Source: Petasospora fabianii
Taxonomy: Eukaryota > Ascomycota > Saccharomycetes > Phaffomycetales > Wickerhamomycetaceae
DNA: 64,000 nt
NCBI GenBank assembly: GCA_022641835.1
Contig: CP048719.1
Coordinates: 434,001 to 498,000, forward strand
Reading direction: 5' to 3'
Program-made: the position numbers and the translations under genes
Shown here: positions 30,557 through 41,143 of the stretch, piece by piece
Position numbering within the stretch: the first letter of the stretch is position 1
Layout of the letters: each line of letters starts with the position of its first letter
The notes under the pieces: generated by a model
Database searches by the model: none
Seen by the model: the letters and a program-made list of their open reading frames with translations, nothing else
Told to the model about the DNA's origin: nothing

Positions 30557-31323
30557 TCAACAGCAGTTACCCTTGCTCTTGGATGAGCTGTTACCTGGTG
30601 TTGGTGTCAATGAGATAGTCTGACCTGTTGGTGGCTTTGGACCAGAGTAATCAGAAAGGTCAAACTGGTGCTTGGAAACCATTCCGTAGATGGACTTAAT
30701 TAACTGCTGGAAAGCCAAATCAACATTATCGGCATTGAGAGCAGACGCTTCTGTGAAGAGGAGTTGGTTTTCGGCAGAGAAATGACTAGCTTCTTCGGTC
30801 GGGACAGCCCTGAGATGGTCCAAATCGGACTTGTTTCCCACGAGTTCGATGACAACATTCTCATCAGCGTGGTCCTTGAGCTCCTTCAGCCATTTACTGA
30901 CACTCTCGTAACTTTCGGACTTAGAAATATCGTAAACAATCAAAGCACCAACGGAGCCTCTGTAGTATGCACTTGTGATGGCTCTGTAACGCTCCTGACC
31001 AGCAGTATCCCAGATCTGAGCCTTGACCTTCTTGCCCTCGATTTCGAGGGTTCTTGTGGCAAACTCAACACCAATTGTTGATTTGGAATCAAGGTTGAAT
31101 TCATTACGAGTGAATCTCGAGAGCAAGTTGGATTTACCAACTCCGGAATCACCGATCAAGACGACTGTTAGGCATGTTAGTAAAGGAGTCTTGACATGGT
31201 AAAAATAGCAAGGCATTCCGCCGGCAGGGAGCGACGTAGTCGCTCATCGCGGGGCCCCAAATGCCATAGTTGGTACTCACTCTTGAACAAGTAGTCGTAT
31301 TCGAAGGAGTACTCTTCAGCCAT
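30557..31323 (-). CDS. YPT31: Rab11-type GTPase Ypt31/32, one intron
   Basis: Rab GTPase controlling exit from the late Golgi and recycling. Exon 1 is 31323-31281 and exon 2 is 31164-30557, for 216 residues. The 116-bp intron has a GTGAGT donor, TACTAAC and TAACAG acceptor. The N-terminus [20 protein letters not shown] leads into the P-loop GDSGVGKS (19-26). Then come [20 protein letters not shown] (effector region typical for Rab11), [36 protein letters not shown] and [11 protein letters not shown]. The C-terminus GNCC provides two cysteines for geranylgeranylation. A single gene probably covers both Ypt31 and Ypt32. It diverges from SPT16. Confidence 0.95.
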
Positions 31324-31908
31324 TGTGGTAGAACGTGTTTAGGCGCGTTGTGCGGGTATGTTATGATTACGGCTGCAAGCGTGTTGTGATGGGGCCGTGG
31401 TCTTGGTGTTGGAGTGTCCGCTTCGTGTGAATGTAACGCTTCAGGTGGGCGGGCGGCAGAGCTGTGGACTGGTGGACTTTAATGGTCTAATGACTATGAG
31501 CTTGTGTCTCTGGTCACTTGTGAAGAATCGACAGTGGTTGTTCTGACCCCTCTGAAAAGTGGAGTAGGTTGGGGCCCCGTACCCAAACGAATCGAACTAA
31601 GCGGTGTGAGCCGTCGCTGGCGGGTTTCGCGAGGGCCGGGTGACCCAAAATGAAGCTCACGGTAGGCGCACTACCGCGATCGCCACTTTGAAGCAGAACG
31701 CGTTCAGCAAAGAAATCGACGCGTAGGATAAAGATCTGTCGTTCGGGTTTCTGTCTTTAGTCGCCACCCAATTCCTCACACAGACCAGAAAGCACTTTAC
31801 GGTATCAATCTACCTTCGTGTCATCTGTGGTGTTTTCGCTCCTCTTCTTTCTTTTTTTCCGTACTGCAAATATATTGAACAGAAAGGACCCACCCGGTGT
31901 GAAATATC
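31324..31908. promoter_or_regulatory. Divergent promoter YPT31/SPT16 with two MluI boxes
   Basis: A 585-bp region with two ACGCGT sites (31698-31703 and 31719-31724), 21 bp apart and about 200 bp before the SPT16 ATG. ACGCGT is the MBF core motif of G1/S genes, and histone-chaperone genes are often G1/S-regulated. No gene seen. Confidence 0.5.
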
Positions 31909-34900
31909 ATGTCTGAACCCAAAGTTGACACAATTGCCTTCAAGAAGAGGGTCTCTTCCATTCAGAAGAAGATTGAGCGTGATGAGTTTGGTGGAGCCAA
32001 GTCGATGCTCGTCGTGATTGGTTCTGCTGATGAGGAGAACCCGTACCAGAAGTCATCAATCCTCCATTCGTGGATCTTGGGTTACGAGTTCCCAGCTACT
32101 ATCATCTACATCACCAAGGAAAAGACAATTTTCATCACATCTAGTGGTAAAGCTAAGTACCTGGCTGGTGTCAAGAATGCCTCTGTCGATATCTGGACCC
32201 GTACGAAGGATGTTGAGCACAACAAGCAGCTCTTCGATGACTTGGTCACCGAATTGAAAAAGGATAACAAGATTGGTATCCTTCCAAAGGACAAGTACCA
32301 GGGTAAGTTCATGACTGAGTGGACTCCAATCTGGGATGGTGTTAAGGACACCCTTGATCTCGTCGACGTTACAGTCCCATTGTCCCAGTGCATTGAGCTT
32401 AAGGATGACAAGGAACTTAATATCACCCAGATGGCCTCTAAGAGCAGTGTCCAGTTCATGGACTTCTTCCAAAATGAAATGGTCAGCATCGTCGATGAGG
32501 AACTCAAGGTTTCTCACAGCACACTTTCTGAGAAAGTCGAAGCTAAAATTGATGAGGATAAATTCCGTAATCAGTTGAGAAAGAAACTAGGTGACCAGCT
32601 TGATACTGACCAGCTCGATTGGTGTTACACCCCAATTGTTCAGAGTGGTGGCAAGTACGATCTCAAGCCAAGTGCGCAGTCCAACGATGATAACTTGCAT
32701 GGCGGTGTTGTCATTGCTTCTCTCGGTGTGAGATACAAGTCATATTGTTCTAACATTGGAAGAACTTTCTTGATTGATCCAACTCCAGAAGTTGACAAAA
32801 ACTACGAGTTCCTTCTCCAAGTTGAGAAGAAGGTGCTTTCGCTCATTAAGCCAGGCGCCAAGGGCTCTCAAATCTACAATGATACTATCGAATTCATAAA
32901 GTCTGAGAGACCAGACTTGGAGAAGCACTTTACTAAGAATGTCGGCTGGTTGATTGGTCTTGAATTTAGGGACTCATCCTTCCTCCTCAACGCCAAGAAC
33001 GAGCGTTCAATTCCAGAAAAGGCCACTTTTGATGTTACTGTTGGCTTCAACAACCTTACCAACACAAGCACCAAAGACTCCAAATCCAAGACGTATTCCT
33101 TGCTCTTATCCGATACAGTCAAGATTCAGGATGGTAAGGCTGTGCTCTTGACCGAGTACCTCAAGAACAGATCTGATGTCTCTTTTTACTTCAAAGATGA
33201 GACAGAGGATGTTAAGAAGGAGGTTGACGACTTGAATGATGATGTGAAGCCAAAGAGAGAGCCAAGTGCTTCGACTGTCAACTCCAAGATTTTGAAGTCC
33301 AAGCTCCGTACTGAAACCAAGAATCATGATGAGAATGACGACACCCGTCAGAAGCAAATCCAGAAAGAACTACATGAGAAGAGACAGAGAGAAGGTTTAC
33401 AGAGATTTAGTGATACTGTGTCAACTGATGCTGATGAACGTAAGGTTGTCTTCAAAAAGTACGAGTCCTACGTTAGAGAGACCCAGATTCCAAGTATGGT
33501 CAAGGACCTCAGAATCCATGTCGACTACAAGACGAACACCATCTTGATTCCAATTTCTGGAAGACCAGTTCCATTCCATATCAACTCGTACAAGAACGGT
33601 TCGAAGAGCGATGAAGGTGAGTACACGTTACTGAGACTTAACTTTAACTCCCCTGGTGTTGGTGGTAACACCTCCAAGAAGGATGAGATACCATACGAAG
33701 ATGATGGTGAAAAGCAGTTCATCCGTAATATTACATTAAGATCCAAGGACCATGACCATATGGCTCGTGTGTTCAAGGAGATCTCAGACCTTAAGAAGGA
33801 GAGTGTCAAAAGAGAGGCGGACAAGAAGAACATGGCTGATGTTGTTGCTCAAGCGAGATTGATTGAGGCCAAGGCTGGTAGACTAAGAAGATTGGATAAC
33901 GTCTTTGCTAGACCAATGCCAGACTCCAAGAGAGTTCCTGGTTCTTTGTCAATTCACGAGAACGGCTTGAGATACCAGTCCCCACTGAAACCAGATTCCA
34001 AGATTGATGTCTTGTTCTCCAACATCAAGCACTTGTTCTTCCAGCCATGTAAGGATGAGATGTACGTTATTATTCATGTCAACTTGAAGACACCATTGAT
34101 CATTGGTAAGAAGAAGACTTTTGACGTCCAGTTCTACAGAGAGGCCACTGATATCGTCTTCGATGAGACCAACGGTGCTAGAAGAGGTGGTGCCAGAAGA
34201 AGATACGGTGATGATGACGAACTTGAACAAGAGCAGGAGGAAAGAAGAAAGAAGGCTGCTTTGGACAAGGAGTTCAGAAAGTTTGGTGAACTCATTGCTG
34301 ATGCCTCTGGTGGTGCTGTCGACTTGGATATTCCGTTCAGAGAGTTGGGTTTCAACGGTGTTTCCTTCAGAGCTTCTGCATTCTTGATGCCTACAAGAGA
34401 CTGCTTGGTCCAATTGATGGACCCACCATTCCTTGTCGTCACATTGGAGGAGGTTGAAGTCGCCCATCTTGAGAGAGTTCAGTTTGGTCTGAAGAACTTC
34501 GATATGGTATTCGTCTTTAAGGATTTCAAAAGACCAGTCGTCCACATCAACACAATTCCAATTGACGTGTTGGAGGATATCAAGTCCTGGTTGACAGATG
34601 TCGATATTCCATTCAGTGAAAGTACCATCAACTTGAACTGGGTTCAGATTATGAAGACACTCCAATCCGATCCAAAACAGTTCTTCTTGGATGGTGGTTG
34701 GTCCTTCCTTGCCGGTGATTCCGACGCTGAGAGTGCTACTGAGAGTGAAGAGGAGTCCGAGTTTGAGGCGAGTGACCTTGACCCATCGGATGAAGAGGTC
34801 GAAAGTGAAGATGACTACAGTGAAGGTGGTGACGATGATTCTGGTAGTGACTTCTCTGGAGATGACGATGAAGAGTCCGAGGGTGAAGATTGGGATGAGT

Positions 34901-34944
34901 TGGATAAGAAGGCTGCTAGGGAAGATGCTGGAAAAGACTTTTAA
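31909..34944 (+). CDS. SPT16: FACT histone chaperone large subunit Spt16
   Basis: A 1011-residue subunit of FACT, which disassembles and rebuilds nucleosomes during transcription and replication. The N-terminal domain has the inactive aminopeptidase (pita-bread) fold, with segments such as LDWCYTPIVQSGGKYDLKPS and SYCSNIGRTFLIDPTPEVDK. The middle has VRETQIPSMVKDLRIHVDYK and the PH-like histone-binding domain with FNSPGVGG, then IKHLFFQPCKDEMYVIIHVN and the RELGFNGVSFRASAFLMPT block. The last ~65 residues are almost all acidic or serine (SGDDDEESEGEDWDELD), the histone-binding tail. Length is close to S. cerevisiae Spt16 (1035). Uninterrupted by introns. Confidence 0.97.
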   Translation: MSEPKVDTIAFKKRVSSIQKKIERDEFGGAKSMLVVIGSADEENPYQKSSILHSWILGYEFPATIIYITKEKTIFITSSGKAKYLAGVKNASVDIWTRTKDVEHNKQLFDDLVTELKKDNKIGILPKDKYQGKFMTEWTPIWDGVKDTLDLVDVTVPLSQCIELKDDKELNITQMASKSSVQFMDFFQNEMVSIVDEELKVSHSTLSEKVEAKIDEDKFRNQLRKKLGDQLDTDQLDWCYTPIVQSGGKYDLKPSAQSNDDNLHGGVVIASLGVRYKSYCSNIGRTFLIDPTPEVDKNYEFLLQVEKKVLSLIKPGAKGSQIYNDTIEFIKSERPDLEKHFTKNVGWLIGLEFRDSSFLLNAKNERSIPEKATFDVTVGFNNLTNTSTKDSKSKTYSLLLSDTVKIQDGKAVLLTEYLKNRSDVSFYFKDETEDVKKEVDDLNDDVKPKREPSASTVNSKILKSKLRTETKNHDENDDTRQKQIQKELHEKRQREGLQRFSDTVSTDADERKVVFKKYESYVRETQIPSMVKDLRIHVDYKTNTILIPISGRPVPFHINSYKNGSKSDEGEYTLLRLNFNSPGVGGNTSKKDEIPYEDDGEKQFIRNITLRSKDHDHMARVFKEISDLKKESVKREADKKNMADVVAQARLIEAKAGRLRRLDNVFARPMPDSKRVPGSLSIHENGLRYQSPLKPDSKIDVLFSNIKHLFFQPCKDEMYVIIHVNLKTPLIIGKKKTFDVQFYREATDIVFDETNGARRGGARRRYGDDDELEQEQEERRKKAALDKEFRKFGELIADASGGAVDLDIPFRELGFNGVSFRASAFLMPTRDCLVQLMDPPFLVVTLEEVEVAHLERVQFGLKNFDMVFVFKDFKRPVVHINTIPIDVLEDIKSWLTDVDIPFSESTINLNWVQIMKTLQSDPKQFFLDGGWSFLAGDSDAESATESEEESEFEASDLDPSDEEVESEDDYSEGGDDDSGSDFSGDDDEESEGEDWDELDKKAAREDAGKDF

Positions 34945-35066
34945 GGGTTTCCCAGTCCATGAGTCGTGTTGTACAGTATAATATCCACTCATTTGATAGT
35001 AATATTATATGCTGTAGATTAGATTACGTTGCTCGTTAGGTCGTGAATTTAGTGGAAGTTGTGGAA

Positions 35067-36026
35067 TCATAGTTGTTCCACCCTTGGGTATTCGAAAGGC
35101 TCAGCCACAACAACATTTTCGCCAAAACGAATCTTGATAACAGGTCCGAATTTTTTGGCACGTCTTTTGAGTCTTCTCCTCTTGATTTCAGTTACTGATA
35201 GTCCATTCTCTTCTTCGTCTGTGTCACTATCGCCAATGAACTCATATCTGTCCATTTTAGTGTACAGTCGAAGGTCATTGAGTTCATGTCCAACAGAGAC
35301 TGATGGGTTGCGAGATCTCTTGCCCAGCAATTTTTCCTCCTGCTTCCTCCAGGTCTCGAACTTTGCTAGGAGAAGGTTTAGTGAGTTGATGGTCCATTCT
35401 CTTTTCTCTTCCATTTCATTTCGGTCTCTTGGATCTCTAACGTATGTAATCGCCGGAAGAACTCTAGCCCAATGAGGCTGTTGAAGTGCTTCAAGCTGGC
35501 TTTTCATTTTATCCGCCTCAGTGTACACCTTCTCTCGATCTCGGTTCATCATTTTCTTCTCCTCTTTCTCCATCCGTCTGTGATAGATTGAATACAGGTC
35601 ATCGGACAGTGGATCCTGGTGGGTGCCTTTTTTGATGGTTGAGCGTCGTAGACTTCGGCCTCTCTTTGCCGGTCCTTGTGTATCAACATCATCATCCGGT
35701 TCAGTCATATCAGTCGTAATTTGAATTTTCTCTCGACTGAAATTGAAGTCAATAGGAAGTGCCTCCCCTCCTTCAACAAGCTCAACAATCCTGATTTCTT
35801 GCTCGGTATTGATCACGCCTGGGTCCTCCTCGAAGTTGAAGAGCGACTCATCGATTTTCCCCTCCTCAGTTGACCGTGAATGTCGAGTCTGACGCCTCTT
35901 CTGAGGACTCAGCTGGGTGTTAGCTGACCTCGTCATCACTACCCACCAGCACAGATTTACCTGCCTTGAAATGCCTCGAAATGCGATGCTTTTACCCCAC
36001 TTTCTTTTGTAACTGTCCTCCTTCAT
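35067..36026 (-). CDS. SAS4: SAS complex subunit 4-like protein
   Basis: A 319-residue protein likely related to Sas4, a subunit of the SAS histone H4-K16 acetyltransferase complex. The resemblance is in one block (about residues 140-250): LYSIYHRRMEKEEKKMMNRD, then KMKSQLEALQQPHWARVLPA, ITYVRDPRDRNEMEEKREWT and LLLAKFETWRKQEEKLLGKR. This helix, W-x-R-V and KRE-T pattern is that of the fungal SAS4 domain. The tail is basic then acidic (RRRLKRRAKKFG; DSDTDEEENG). The ATG at 36026 is the first in frame. The next one at 35936 (MTRSANTQLSPQKRRQ) gives a more typical nuclear-protein start, so residues 1-30 may be untranslated. The stop is 122 bp from that of SPT16. Confidence 0.68.
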   Translation of the reverse strand: MKEDSYKRKWGKSIAFRGISRQVNLCWWVVMTRSANTQLSPQKRRQTRHSRSTEEGKIDESLFNFEEDPGVINTEQEIRIVELVEGGEALPIDFNFSREKIQITTDMTEPDDDVDTQGPAKRGRSLRRSTIKKGTHQDPLSDDLYSIYHRRMEKEEKKMMNRDREKVYTEADKMKSQLEALQQPHWARVLPAITYVRDPRDRNEMEEKREWTINSLNLLLAKFETWRKQEEKLLGKRSRNPSVSVGHELNDLRLYTKMDRYEFIGDSDTDEEENGLSVTEIKRRRLKRRAKKFGPVIKIRFGENVVVAEPFEYPRVEQL

Positions 36027-36361
36027 ACTGCGATTGGAGTCACTGGGCCGGGCCCGGCTTCATTGACCCGTGAAAGAATGACAGAAAATCCGGAGTCAAC
36101 AAAGTGGTACAATCGGGGCCACAACAACGACAATTGATACCACTGACTCACATCACATTGCATCGAATCCTCTACAGACTCAATTGAAGCACGGAATTGA
36201 AAGCTATTGCCGTCTAGGAGCCTCAGTAGATTCACGTGGTTGGCTCTCTATTTCGCTGATTTCGCGATCAAATATCACACTGGTACTACTACTACGACTC
36301 CGCGGCAACCTCTCAGTTATTTCTACGCAAGGCCACCGCTCCATTACAGCACCTCAGAGAT
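36027..36361. promoter_or_regulatory. Divergent promoter SAS4-like/RIM15
   Basis: A 335-bp region between divergent starts. No notable motif recognised. Confidence 0.3.
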
Positions 36362-39300
36362 ATGATGTCGAGGTCTTCGACACCCTCTGTGTTTGTCAGT
36401 GATGCTGACAATGAACTCAATGAGAGCCTGGTGAGCACGCAGAATGAGTTCACAACCAACGAGGCCCAGCAGGACTTGGCCCAAGCAAGTTCAAAGAACC
36501 CAAGTATCCTCCTTGAATTGGACATGGACGGTAACGTCAAACACTTAAGTAAGGCTTGGACGTCTGTTGTTGGTACTGATGTGGCGAAAATTGTCAAACG
36601 GCCGATATCGAAGATCATCATGGGTACAGAAGAGGATAAGAACGTCTTCGTCGATGCCATCCGTATCATGATGACAGATGATGAAAGTTACAGAGTCCGT
36701 TTTGTTGTTGCTACGAATGATACTACTCCAGAAGTTGAAGAGAGTGATGATGATGAGGCAGACCTGACAACCCATGAGGATATGGAGTCCTCGAGCTCAG
36801 ATCAAGACTCACACAGTGATCAAGCTTCGTTGAGCTCGCTTTCCACGAATGGCGATGTCATTGAACTTGAAGGACAAGGTATCCTTATACATGACCAGAA
36901 CAATGTACCCACACACTCCATGTGGGTTTTGAAGCCATTCTTTGCTAATTCATTGAACGTTGAGCTCCCACTGAGACTCGCGGAGTCCCTTGGTTTTGGC
37001 GCAGAGATCTTCTCTTCTTATCTTCAGAGTCTATCGGAGATGGGTATCATCAACGAGGACGATTGCCCAGCTCCACCACAAGTCCTATGTCGTATCTGTG
37101 AGCAGCAAGTGCCCTCCTGGTGGCTTGAGAGACACTCTCAACTTTGCTTCAATGAGCACAAATGTGAAAGTGACGTCCAGCTGATCCATGATGCCCTTGT
37201 GGAACAAAAGCAGACTATTGCAACTATTACTGAGGCTTTGAGCAAACAGTCACTTGGTCTTACAGATGAACTACCAGAGTATAAGGAGCTCCCTCTTCCC
37301 AAAGTTGCGCCAGCACCAGATACAAGCACACCGGTTGCAAAGTCAAGAAGGGCAAGATCGGGTTCCTTTATGGTCACGTTGAGATTCCCATTCAAGACAC
37401 TTGCCCTACTCCAAGAGCTTTGCGATCATGCAATCTCCATCAACCCAAGTGAGTTTGACGAGACAACCAAGACTTTTGAGTTCTCTCCAAATACTAAGGA
37501 CGCGTTTATGCATGTCCAAGCATCTAAGTTGCCCGCTTCCTCCGACGCCGCCATCAACTTACTCTCCACTGACACAGAGGCTTTGGTTCAGGAAAAGATT
37601 GATGCTGTGGAAAGATTTACCAGCTCCCTAGTCTACTCTCAGAAGATCAAAGATGAAGTTGATGGTCTTGTACTCTCGACAATCAAGGAGACTATTAAAA
37701 ACATCAGAAATCAGACATACGAAGTCAGAACATCGGTTGATCGTACTCACTCGGACAGCATCTCCTCAGACAACGCCAGTGAGAGACCGCACTCTACCAT
37801 TGTACATCCAAGACCAAAGGCGGCACAACCATCTATCTTCACAGATGCCTACATGGACACAGACAGTATCCCAAGTCCGGGACAGCACAGATCAGAGCTG
37901 TCCGATAGTCGTGACAGATTCTCCCCATCACGATCGATCACTCCAGGTGAAACCGTCTCTAAAGACAACTCATTTGTCAATGATGTATTCAACTCATTTC
38001 ATGACCTCCATATCAAGAGCCCGATCCTAACGCCTCAAAGAAAACCATCGCCGGGTGCTCCAAGTGGCTATCACAACTCCCCAATGAGCTCTATCCAAAG
38101 AAACACGAGACCATATGGCTTCGACAGCTCTTCCGGTACGCCAATCTCGTCTCCATTGATACTGGCCCACGAGGGTGGTGACCATATGGAAAAGAAGCCA
38201 AGTGCTGGTGAAAACTTCCTGTCTGTCAGCTCTGCTGGAAGTGGTTCTAAGGCCCCACTTTCCCCTCTTCTTGTTGCTGTTCAGCCTCCAAAATCTTCTG
38301 CTGAGCAGTCGATCAAGGACTACGAAATTTTGAAACCAATTAGTAAGGGTGCCTTTGGAAGCGTTTACTTGGCGAGAAGAAAAGTCACTGGTGACTATTT
38401 TGCTATTAAGGTATTGAAAAGGGCTGACATGATAGCTAAGAACCAGGTCAACAATGTTAAGGCCGAAAGAGCTATCATGATGGCACAGTCTGACTCACCA
38501 TATGTTGCAAGATTGTATTCCACCTTCAAGGGTAGGGACCATCTCTTTTTAGTGATGGAGTACTTACCTGGTGGTGACTGCTCTACTATAATCAAGCTGC
38601 TCGGAGGATTACCAGATGAGTGGGCAAAGCAATACATTGCTGAGGTGGTTGTCAGCGTTGAAGATCTTCACAAAAGAGGTATTGTTCATCATGACCTGAA
38701 ACCAGATAACCTTTTGATTGACTCTGCTGGTCATCTTAAGTTAACAGACTTTGGTCTCTCTCGTATGGGTTTAATTCGTCGTCAGGAGAGAGTGAGCAAA
38801 ATGCCACCATCGTCGGTGACCGAGGAAGTGTTTGGTCAGCCAACTACCAAGCTAACTCACCATGCTAGACAAAGAACAGACTCCATCAGTGGTATGATGC
38901 TCTCTACTCCGGATTCTATCAGTGCTTCATCAAGTCCGACCACCAGCTTCTTCGATACGCTGGTCAGAAGCGAACCACGCAAGAACTCTGGTTCAGGCAC
39001 CCAAGGACAGGTTTTGGAGTCCCCTCATATCATGCCTATGGGAAGATCATCTTCACAATCATCGTTTGTGCTTCCAGACTTTGAGACTGTGAGTCCATCT
39101 TCATCATCTGGCTCTAAAAACCTTGCCTTGTTCCACCCCGACAACAAGTCCAAGAACCAAAAGTTCGTGGGCACGCCAGATTATCTTGCGCCTGAGACCA
39201 TCAGAGGTACAGGCGAGAGCGAGGCCGTTGATTGGTGGTCTGTTGGGTGTATCCTCTTCGAATTTTTGTTTGGTTATCCTCCATTCCATGCTGAGTCACC

Positions 39301-40822
39301 AGAGAAAGTGTTCGAGAATATCTTGAAGGGTGAGATTGACTGGCCAAAACTAACACCAGAAGAGGAGGAGGCTATTTGTCCTCCAGATGCCAAGGACTTG
39401 ATCAAAAAGTTGTTGACAATGGACCCGGAGAAAAGACTGGGTGCTAATGGTGCTGATGAGATCAAAGGACATCCATACTTGAAAACCATCAATTGGGATA
39501 TGGTCTACAAGACAGAGGGTTCTTTTGTGCCTTCTGTTGAAGATCCTGAAAGTACTGAATACTTCGAGTCCAGGGGAGCCGCTATGAATGACTTACCTTT
39601 GGGGTCATCTGACGAGGAAGATGAAGCAGAGGCGGTGCCAAGTCAATCAACGAAAGCGCCACTCTCTGTGAAGACAAAGCTGCCACAGACCAACATAACT
39701 ACCGCTCTGGGATCCCCATCTACTGCGTCATCATCCAACTCTCCAACTCAGAGACATCTCTCACTTGCCATTCCGTCTCACCTTCGTGAACGCAGACCTT
39801 CTAAGTTAGCAGAGAACACCAGTGAGTTTGGATCATTCCAATTTAGAAACTTACCAGCATTAGACAAGGCCAACAAGGATGTCGTGAACAGAATCAAGGC
39901 TGAGCATTTAGAGCACAGAAACAGTATGTCTAGTTCTTCTTCTGAGTCAGGTTATGCCAGATCGAGAAACTACTCCATATCATCTCCAACAGCTTTCAAA
40001 AGATCATCTTCACCATCATCGCTGTTGAGATCTCAGTCTCCTGGAAGAGGAAGTTTCAGCTCCCAGAACGTTGTCCATACGCCAACATCTGTGACCGATG
40101 AGTATAGCTTCTATGAGACTTCGGGGAAATCGAGTCCAAGCACCGATTCCGGGTCACCATCGACCAGACTTTTGGGAAAACCACAGACACCAACGTTTGG
40201 TTCAAGAGGTTCCAGAGCCAGTATTTTCCAGAGAGCTATGTCGGACTTCTCACCATCAAGTTCCGACACGGAGGACTCCAAAGTGTCGGCATTACAGAGA
40301 ATCCATAAGAGAAGACAATCATCCAAGATGTCTGAGGGTTCCAGCACCCGTGTTCAGATTCTTGATGTGTTGCTGTGTGAGCCTATTCCGATCATGAGAT
40401 ACTCCTTGAAAAAGGATCTTGAGAGTCTTGGATGTGCTGTAGTTGCCGTGACATCTGTCGACGAGTTGATCAGAAGAGCTACTGGTGAGGTAAAGTTTGA
40501 CATGATTCTCACAGCTTTGAAGATGACCAAGATGTCTGTGATTGATATTGTCAAGTTGTTGAAACACACTTCGAGTGTGAACTCTGATACCCCAATTATT
40601 GCATTGACTGCATACTACAAAGAAGCTGTTACGTCTGGTTATTTCACAGATGTCTTGGAGAAGCCAGTTGAGAAGAAACATCTTAAGGCTGTTCTTGAGA
40701 GACACTGTCGTTTGAAGGTATCCCAAGCTGAAGAGGCTGTCTCGGACAGTGAATCAGAGGTGGGAAGTGGGTCAGGCTCTGCTGCCGCTTCTGGAACCCT
40801 TAGAGCCAGTACGCCTAAGTGA
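36362..40822 (+). CDS. RIM15: Greatwall-family kinase Rim15 with PAS and degenerate receiver
   Basis: A 1486-residue kinase that drives entry into quiescence downstream of PKA, TORC1 and Sch9 by phosphorylating endosulfines. Order of parts: PAS-like region from about residue 45 (ILLELDMDGNVKHLSKAWTS), a Cys/His cluster CRICEQQVPSWWLERHSQLC near 243-262, then the kinase domain (about 650-1040). The glycine loop is SKGAFGSVYLARR, the catalytic loop is HHDLKPDN with Asp778, and DFG is followed by an insert of roughly 140 residues before GTPDYLAPE, the Greatwall hallmark. A Ser-rich part follows. The receiver-like domain (about 1330-1450, VQILDVLLCEPIPIMRYSLK) has Thr where the phosphorylated Asp is expected (FDMILTALKM), as seen in the Rim15 family. 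Confidence 0.95.
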   Translation: MMSRSSTPSVFVSDADNELNESLVSTQNEFTTNEAQQDLAQASSKNPSILLELDMDGNVKHLSKAWTSVVGTDVAKIVKRPISKIIMGTEEDKNVFVDAIRIMMTDDESYRVRFVVATNDTTPEVEESDDDEADLTTHEDMESSSSDQDSHSDQASLSSLSTNGDVIELEGQGILIHDQNNVPTHSMWVLKPFFANSLNVELPLRLAESLGFGAEIFSSYLQSLSEMGIINEDDCPAPPQVLCRICEQQVPSWWLERHSQLCFNEHKCESDVQLIHDALVEQKQTIATITEALSKQSLGLTDELPEYKELPLPKVAPAPDTSTPVAKSRRARSGSFMVTLRFPFKTLALLQELCDHAISINPSEFDETTKTFEFSPNTKDAFMHVQASKLPASSDAAINLLSTDTEALVQEKIDAVERFTSSLVYSQKIKDEVDGLVLSTIKETIKNIRNQTYEVRTSVDRTHSDSISSDNASERPHSTIVHPRPKAAQPSIFTDAYMDTDSIPSPGQHRSELSDSRDRFSPSRSITPGETVSKDNSFVNDVFNSFHDLHIKSPILTPQRKPSPGAPSGYHNSPMSSIQRNTRPYGFDSSSGTPISSPLILAHEGGDHMEKKPSAGENFLSVSSAGSGSKAPLSPLLVAVQPPKSSAEQSIKDYEILKPISKGAFGSVYLARRKVTGDYFAIKVLKRADMIAKNQVNNVKAERAIMMAQSDSPYVARLYSTFKGRDHLFLVMEYLPGGDCSTIIKLLGGLPDEWAKQYIAEVVVSVEDLHKRGIVHHDLKPDNLLIDSAGHLKLTDFGLSRMGLIRRQERVSKMPPSSVTEEVFGQPTTKLTHHARQRTDSISGMMLSTPDSISASSSPTTSFFDTLVRSEPRKNSGSGTQGQVLESPHIMPMGRSSSQSSFVLPDFETVSPSSSSGSKNLALFHPDNKSKNQKFVGTPDYLAPETIRGTGESEAVDWWSVGCILFEFLFGYPPFHAESPEKVFENILKGEIDWPKLTPEEEEAICPPDAKDLIKKLLTMDPEKRLGANGADEIKGHPYLKTINWDMVYKTEGSFVPSVEDPESTEYFESRGAAMNDLPLGSSDEEDEAEAVPSQSTKAPLSVKTKLPQTNITTALGSPSTASSSNSPTQRHLSLAIPSHLRERRPSKLAENTSEFGSFQFRNLPALDKANKDVVNRIKAEHLEHRNSMSSSSSESGYARSRNYSISSPTAFKRSSSPSSLLRSQSPGRGSFSSQNVVHTPTSVTDEYSFYETSGKSSPSTDSGSPSTRLLGKPQTPTFGSRGSRASIFQRAMSDFSPSSSDTEDSKVSALQRIHKRRQSSKMSEGSSTRVQILDVLLCEPIPIMRYSLKKDLESLGCAVVAVTSVDELIRRATGEVKFDMILTALKMTKMSVIDIVKLLKHTSSVNSDTPIIALTAYYKEAVTSGYFTDVLEKPVEKKHLKAVLERHCRLKVSQAEEAVSDSESEVGSGSGSAAASGTLRASTPK

Positions 40823-41143
40823 TCGATTATCATAGGTTTTACGCATTTCAATACAAGTTGCATGAATTTGGTTAGCATCATAATTGTGAAGTTATATCGT
40901 CTTGTGAAGATAAAACTCATCTACAACATGTTCCATAATCTGATACGGACAGAAAGTAAACAAACGCGGTCGCGCGCGCGTCGCGTCGCACCTACGCGCT
41001 CCTGTACGCGACACTCCAGACAAAAAATGTCAGTTTGTTTATACGCGTACACGTTGAAAGCATGCAACTTCTTACAATACAGACCTTTAACAAACCAAGA
41101 CTCACAGTGGTTCTGCTGTGTGCACATATCCTACTGGTCCAAC
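40823..41143 (+). promoter_or_regulatory. PRI2 promoter with MluI box and CG-rich run
   Basis: The 321-bp gap has a CG-dense run (about 40967-41030, with TCGCGCGCGCGTCGCGTCG) and one ACGCGT (41043-41048), 96 bp before the ATG. MBF sites before DNA-replication genes are well established in yeasts. Some in-frame codons lie upstream of the chosen start but do not resemble primase. Confidence 0.55.

Noticed and set aside
33949-34992. 347-codon frame opposite the SPT16 3' end
   Set aside because: Antisense shadow of the highly conserved SPT16 coding sequence, with no start or family support.
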